This document shows positions 5,643 through 10,141 of a stretch of 10,141 bases of DNA, piece by piece. Location: positions 1-10,141 of the forward strand of contig DASZSB010000156.1 in the NCBI GenBank assembly GCA_035548835.1, written 5' to 3'. A model generated the notes under the pieces. The model was given only the letters and a program-made list of their open reading frames with translations. It did no database searches and had not been told where the DNA came from. The position numbers and the translations under genes are program-made. This DNA comes from FEN-1219 sp035548835 (lineage in GTDB: Bacteria; Pseudomonadota; Gammaproteobacteria; Steroidobacterales; Rariloculaceae). How positions within the stretch are numbered: the stretch's first letter is position 1; each line of letters begins with the position of its first letter.

Positions 5643-6412
5643 GATCGCGCATTGTACGGGGACGTATCGGGCCGCACAAGGCGCGCGGGCATCCAAAGGC
5701 CTTTAATTTCAGGTAGTTCGAGCCCCGGTAAGCGGGCCTGCAGCGGCAGCTCGTACAGCGACCGCAGCTGGGCCAGGTCGCCCGCGGAAATGCCGGCCAT
5801 TTTGGCGATGTCGGCGCGTTTCTCGAGCTGGCGCCGGTAGCGCCCGAAGAACTCCGGGATGTCGCCCCCGAAGCCGAAGAAATACATCACGTCCTCGAAA
5901 CGGTCCGTATGGCGCAGGCCGAGAGCGTGTCCGAGCTCGTGCACGCACGTGAGGTAGACGATGGTGTCGCGGAAGAGCGCGTCATCCGCGGCGCGTTGCG
6001 CGATCTCGGGGCCGAAGGCGTTGGTGTCCGGCCGCACGAAGACGGCCGCGCCGCGTTTGTCGCCGATCTCGAGCGGCACCATTTCGCCATACTGGCCGCC
6101 GCCCGGTGGTGCCCAGTAGAGGCGTACGAGCGCGTCCTCCGGGCGCCTGGCGGGGACGAACGTCAGCGCGCCGCGGGTGGCCCGCTCCCAGGCCCGCAGG
6201 GCCCAGAGCGCCAGGTCGGCATCGCTGCTGTGGTAGCTCGACGCAGGGTCCGCCGGCGCGATGTAGTAAGCCACGCGACCATCGGCCGCCAGCGGGCCCA
6301 GGGGCCCAAGCTCCTGGGCGCCGGCAGCCCCGCTCGCGGAGCCTGCAACGGCGACCACGGCGGTCAGCAGACACGCGAGCACCTGCTGCCAGCGGGCGGG
6401 TGTGCGCGGCAA
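5627..6412 (-). CDS. Exported matrixin-like zinc metalloprotease
   Basis: This 261-residue protein has the metzincin zinc site HELGHALGLRH (about residues 158-168: three His ligands, catalytic Glu 159) and a following Met-turn DVMYFF with Met at about 176. It closes with ISAGDLAQLRSLY, like the last helix of matrixins (peptidase family M10). The N-terminus MPRTPARWQQVL, then a hydrophobic core and an AGA-Q site near residue 33, is a Sec signal peptide, so it acts in the periplasm or outside the cell. No pro-domain cysteine switch and no haemopexin or anchoring domain is visible. I chose a TTG start because GAGGAGG lies 8 bases upstream and it gives a clean signal peptide; the longer GTG-started reading from 6460 would overlap the GNAT gene and bury the signal. 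It is 14 bases after the GNAT stop, so the two are probably co-transcribed. The substrate is unknown. Confidence 0.85.
   Translation of the reverse strand: MPRTPARWQQVLACLLTAVVAVAGSASGAAGAQELGPLGPLAADGRVAYYIAPADPASSYHSSDADLALWALRAWERATRGALTFVPARRPEDALVRLYWAPPGGGQYGEMVPLEIGDKRGAAVFVRPDTNAFGPEIAQRAADDALFRDTIVYLTCVHELGHALGLRHTDRFEDVMYFFGFGGDIPEFFGRYRRQLEKRADIAKMAGISAGDLAQLRSLYELPLQARLPGLELPEIKGLWMPARLVRPDTSPYNARSFGGR
5651..5679 (-). promoter_or_regulatory. Candidate sigma70 promoter for the infC operon
   Basis: On the minus strand, TTGTGC (5679-5674) and TACAAT (5656-5651) are 17 bases apart. The -10 matches the consensus at five of six positions, the -35 at three. It lies inside the 3' end of the metalloprotease gene and would start RNA near 5644, giving an infC leader of about 140 bases. 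Since thrS is not upstream to supply transcription, a promoter about here is expected, but this one is predicted only by eye. Confidence 0.4.
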
Positions 6413-6420
6413 GTCCGGGC

Positions 6421-6427
6421 CCTCCTC
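6421..6427 (-). promoter_or_regulatory. Shine-Dalgarno of the metalloprotease gene
   Basis: GAGGAGG on the minus strand overlaps the last base of the GNAT stop TAG and lies 8 bases before TTG (6412-6410). It is the strongest ribosome-binding site in the neighbourhood. It decides for the TTG start over an upstream in-frame GTG and points to coupling with the GNAT gene. Confidence 0.75.
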
Positions 6428-7242
6428 TATACCTTCGACGCAAAGTTGGCGCGCGAGCACACCTGGACGAAACCGGCGCGGCGAATGTTCGCGAGCGACG
6501 GATTCGGCTCGTCGGCGACGCTCTCGCCCGTTTCCGTGGCGACGACGGTGCAGCCGGCCTGCGCGGCCGCCGCAACGCGTGCCGCGAGCAGCGCCGTCTG
6601 GGCGCCGCGCCTGCGGTAGTCCGGCAACGTGGCGCCGATGCCGAGCCAGCCGGTCCCGTCACGGATGAACACCGAGCCGGTTGCGACGATGCGCCCATCG
6701 GCCTCGGCGACGAGCACGCTCCATCCCCTGCGGCCGATCAGGCTGGCGAACCACTCGCCGAGCGAGGGCGGCATGCCGAACGCGGTGACGGCGGTGTGTG
6801 CGACCGCGGGGGCATCGGCGGCCGCGGCGGCGCGGACCGCCGGCAGGTGTCTCGGGAGCTCGGCTGCCGGGGCCGGCGTGCGCAGGAACTTCACCCACGC
6901 GCGTCGCGCCGGCGGCCTGAGCCCGCGCGCCTCGATCCAGTCCTTGAGCTCCGTGGGGCGTGCGGACGGCGTCAGATGCAGCCAGAAATCGGCGACTCCG
7001 GCACCGCGGAACAGGTCGAGCACCGCGTCGAGCTCACGCCGCGTGGCCGGCACACGGCCGCCGAGTCCGATCACGCGGTTGAAGTAGCTGACCGGGATTC
7101 GCGGTGCGAGCAGCGCCGTGGCAGGGCCGACCCGTTCGCAGCGCAGCCCGAGCGCCGGAGGCGCGGCCGCATACATGTCCGCGTAGGCGCCCGCCTCGAT
7201 GTCGTCGGCCAGATGGATCGCATCGTTCGATGTGAATTCCAC
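6427..7242 (-). CDS. GNAT-family N-acetyltransferase with an N-terminal extension domain
   Basis: This 271-residue protein has a C-terminal GNAT fold at about 135-271. Visible parts are the helix and strand pair GRRGWSVLVAEADGRIVATG, the acetyl-CoA pyrophosphate loop GIGATLPDYRRRGAQTALLA (about 201-220) and the motif B region with NPSLANIRRAGF. The first 130 or so residues contain RVIGLGGRVPATRRELDAVL and FWLHLTP; they look like a second, degenerate GNAT-like or substrate-binding half, as in other bacterial GNATs near 270 residues. The acceptor substrate cannot be told. I chose the GTG at 7240-7242 because GAGAGGGG lies 9 bases upstream; a longer frame starting at 7353 would translate most of tRNA-Val backwards into a protein and is rejected. 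The gene is 50 bases after tRNA-Val and is followed closely by the metalloprotease gene. Confidence 0.85.
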   Translation of the reverse strand: MEFTSNDAIHLADDIEAGAYADMYAAAPPALGLRCERVGPATALLAPRIPVSYFNRVIGLGGRVPATRRELDAVLDLFRGAGVADFWLHLTPSARPTELKDWIEARGLRPPARRAWVKFLRTPAPAAELPRHLPAVRAAAAADAPAVAHTAVTAFGMPPSLGEWFASLIGRRGWSVLVAEADGRIVATGSVFIRDGTGWLGIGATLPDYRRRGAQTALLAARVAAAAQAGCTVVATETGESVADEPNPSLANIRRAGFVQVCSRANFASKV

Positions 7243-7263
7243 GACGGTCGACCCCTCTCGTGG

Positions 7264-7287
7264 GCTCCGCTGGCGAGGCCGTGGAGC
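7264..7287 (-). other. Weak stem-loop between tRNA-Val and the GNAT gene
   Basis: GCTCC and GGAGC arms (7287-7283 and 7268-7264 on the minus strand) enclose an inner GGC-CTC-GCC hairpin. No T-run follows, so it is more likely a processing or spacing structure than a terminator. If transcription passes through it, the GNAT and metalloprotease genes could be expressed from the tRNA-Val promoter. Confidence 0.25.
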
Positions 7288-7292
7288 GAAAT

Positions 7293-7367
7293 TGGTAGGC
7301 GCGAGTGGGATCGAACCACCGACCCCCACCATGTCAAGGTGGTGCTCTACCACTGAGCTACGCGCCT
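7293..7367 (-). tRNA. tRNA-Val (anticodon GAC)
   Basis: The minus strand gives a complete 75-nt cloverleaf with encoded CCA. The acceptor stem is AGGCGCG/CGCGCCT with discriminator A. The D arm is GCTC-AGTGGTA-GAGC with a short 7-base loop. The anticodon stem CCACC/GGTGG encloses TTGACAT, and the T arm is GGTGG-TTCGATC-CCACT with one G-U pair. The anticodon GAC reads valine GUC and GUU codons. The anticodon arm matches that of E. coli tRNA-Val(GAC) as I recall it. It stands alone, between uvrB and the GNAT gene. Confidence 0.97.
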
Positions 7368-7378
7368 AGAGGGCCGCC

Positions 7379-7408
7379 ACGATACCTACTTCCGGCATCG
7401 TTTCTCAA
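7379..7408 (-). promoter_or_regulatory. Candidate promoter of tRNA-Val
   Basis: TTGAGA (7408-7403) and TATCGT (7384-7379) are 18 bases apart on the minus strand, matching consensus at five and four of six positions. A GC-rich GGCGGCC stretch follows, as in stringently controlled stable-RNA promoters, and the tRNA begins 11 bases after the -10. That leaves only a very short 5' leader. It lies in the 68 bases between the uvrB stop and the tRNA, where no uvrB terminator is visible. Confidence 0.4.
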
Positions 7409-7435
7409 GGGGTTTGGCAACGAGCCGTCTTTCGC

Positions 7436-9511
<2,076 letters not shown>

Positions 9512-9552
9512 CTTAAGATAGTCGGGCTCGTCCCGAGAAAGGGTCCCCGCCT

Positions 9553-10141
9553 TTGGCCATTCGCCTCGCGCGCCGCCTGCAGCGCATCCAGCCTTCCGCG
9601 ACCGTCAGCATGACTGCACGCGCCGGTCGCCTCAAGGAGGCGGGTCGCGACATGATCGTGCTCAGCGTGGGCGAACCCGACTTCCCGACGCCGGAACACA
9701 TCAAGGCCGCGGCGCGCGAGGCGCTCGCGCGCAACGACACGAAGTACACCGCCGTCGACGGCTCGCGCGCGCTGAAGGAAGCGGTCGTGACCAAGTTTCA
9801 GCGCGACAACGGCCTGCGCTACACGCCCGAGCAGGTGCTGATCTCGAGCGGCGCCAAGCAGTCCTGCTACAACGCCTGCCTCGCGCTGCTCGATCCCGGC
9901 GACGAGGCCATTGTGCCCGGGCCCTATTGGGTGTCGTATCCCGACATGGTGCGACTCGCGGATGCGGAAGCGATCATCGTGGAAAGCACCGCGAGCCGGG
10001 GCTTCAAGATCGACGCCGCGCAGCTCGAGGCCGCGCTCACGCCGCGCACGCGGCTCGTGATCCTGAACAGCCCGTGCAACCCCACCGGCGCCGTCTACAC
10101 GCGCGCCGAGCTGGCCGCGCTCGGCGCGGTGCTGCGCCGGC
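9553..10141 (+). CDS. Class I/II PLP-dependent aminotransferase, aspartate aminotransferase type (partial, 3' end outside window)
   Basis: The first 196 residues of a fold-type I aminotransferase are visible; the frame is open to the window edge. It begins with a helix LARRLQRIQPSATVSMTARA, followed by VLSVGEPDFPTPEHIKAA, TKYTAVDGSRALKEAV, the PLP phosphate-side SSGAKQSCYNACLALLDPGD, PGPYWVSYPDMV and the cofactor-binding NSPCNPTGAVY, whose Asn contacts PLP. The catalytic lysine lies beyond the edge. This is the Igamma subgroup (AspC/AatA of Pseudomonas, Rhizobium and Thermus), which makes aspartate from oxaloacetate and glutamate; some members also act on prephenate. The TTG start is chosen because it gives the family's usual N-terminus and follows AAAGGG by about 9 bases; the ATG at 9610 would cut off RIQPSAT. 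It is divergent from uvrB with a 41-base gap, a pairing also known in pseudomonads. Confidence 0.93.
   Translation, partial: MAIRLARRLQRIQPSATVSMTARAGRLKEAGRDMIVLSVGEPDFPTPEHIKAAAREALARNDTKYTAVDGSRALKEAVVTKFQRDNGLRYTPEQVLISSGAKQSCYNACLALLDPGDEAIVPGPYWVSYPDMVRLADAEAIIVESTASRGFKIDAAQLEAALTPRTRLVILNSPCNPTGAVYTRAELAALGAVLRR

Noticed and set aside
6413..6460. GTG start at 6460 for the metalloprotease
   Set aside because: It would overlap the GNAT gene by 34 bases and put 16 polar residues before the signal peptide; TTG at 6412 follows GAGGAGG.
7243..7353. Upstream extension of the GNAT gene to an ATG at 7353
   Set aside because: The first 20 codons are the tRNA-Val sequence read as protein; the GTG at 7242 has a proper Shine-Dalgarno.

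Overview
The window reads as chromosomal DNA of a GC-rich gammaproteobacterium. The reasons are: IHF-alpha, L20, L35, PheS and UvrB are all clearly of the E. coli/Pseudomonas type; the order infC-rpmI-rplT-pheS-pheT-ihfA-merR-tRNA-Pro is a gammaproteobacterial signature; and the coding frames are strongly GC-biased at third positions. The order or genus cannot be fixed from sequence alone. Almost everything is on the minus strand; only the aminotransferase at the right edge is on the plus strand. There is no sign of phage, IS element, CRISPR or plasmid functions.

Layout, reading the minus strand from right to left: uvrB (nucleotide excision repair) lies back to back with a plus-strand class I/II aminotransferase that is cut by the window edge. 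Downstream of uvrB come tRNA-Val(GAC), a two-part GNAT acetyltransferase gene, and a small exported matrixin-like zinc metalloprotease whose ribosome-binding site overlaps the GNAT stop codon. Then follows the translation operon: infC (IF3), rpmI (L35), rplT (L20), pheS and pheT (the two phenylalanyl-tRNA synthetase subunits), ihfA (IHF-alpha), a short MerR-type regulator overlapping ihfA, and tRNA-Pro(GGG). A candidate sigma70 promoter for this operon lies inside the 3' end of the metalloprotease gene.

Functionally the operon joins initiation factor, large-subunit proteins, a tRNA synthetase and a nucleoid protein, as in relatives. Two points differ from the E. coli arrangement: thrS is not upstream of infC (the metalloprotease is there), and the rplT-pheS gap is only 26 bases, too short for the pheM leader and attenuator. 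infC has no NTG codon at its proper start and most likely begins with AUC, which fits the known IF3 self-control by a rare start codon. The 121-base infC-rpmI gap holds two strong, mutually exclusive stem-loops that look like a control element for rpmI-rplT.

Most of the window is ordinary housekeeping. The parts most worth a second look are the infC start region, the infC-rpmI leader, and the tRNA-Val/GNAT/metalloprotease block. I see no evidence of a wholly new biological system.
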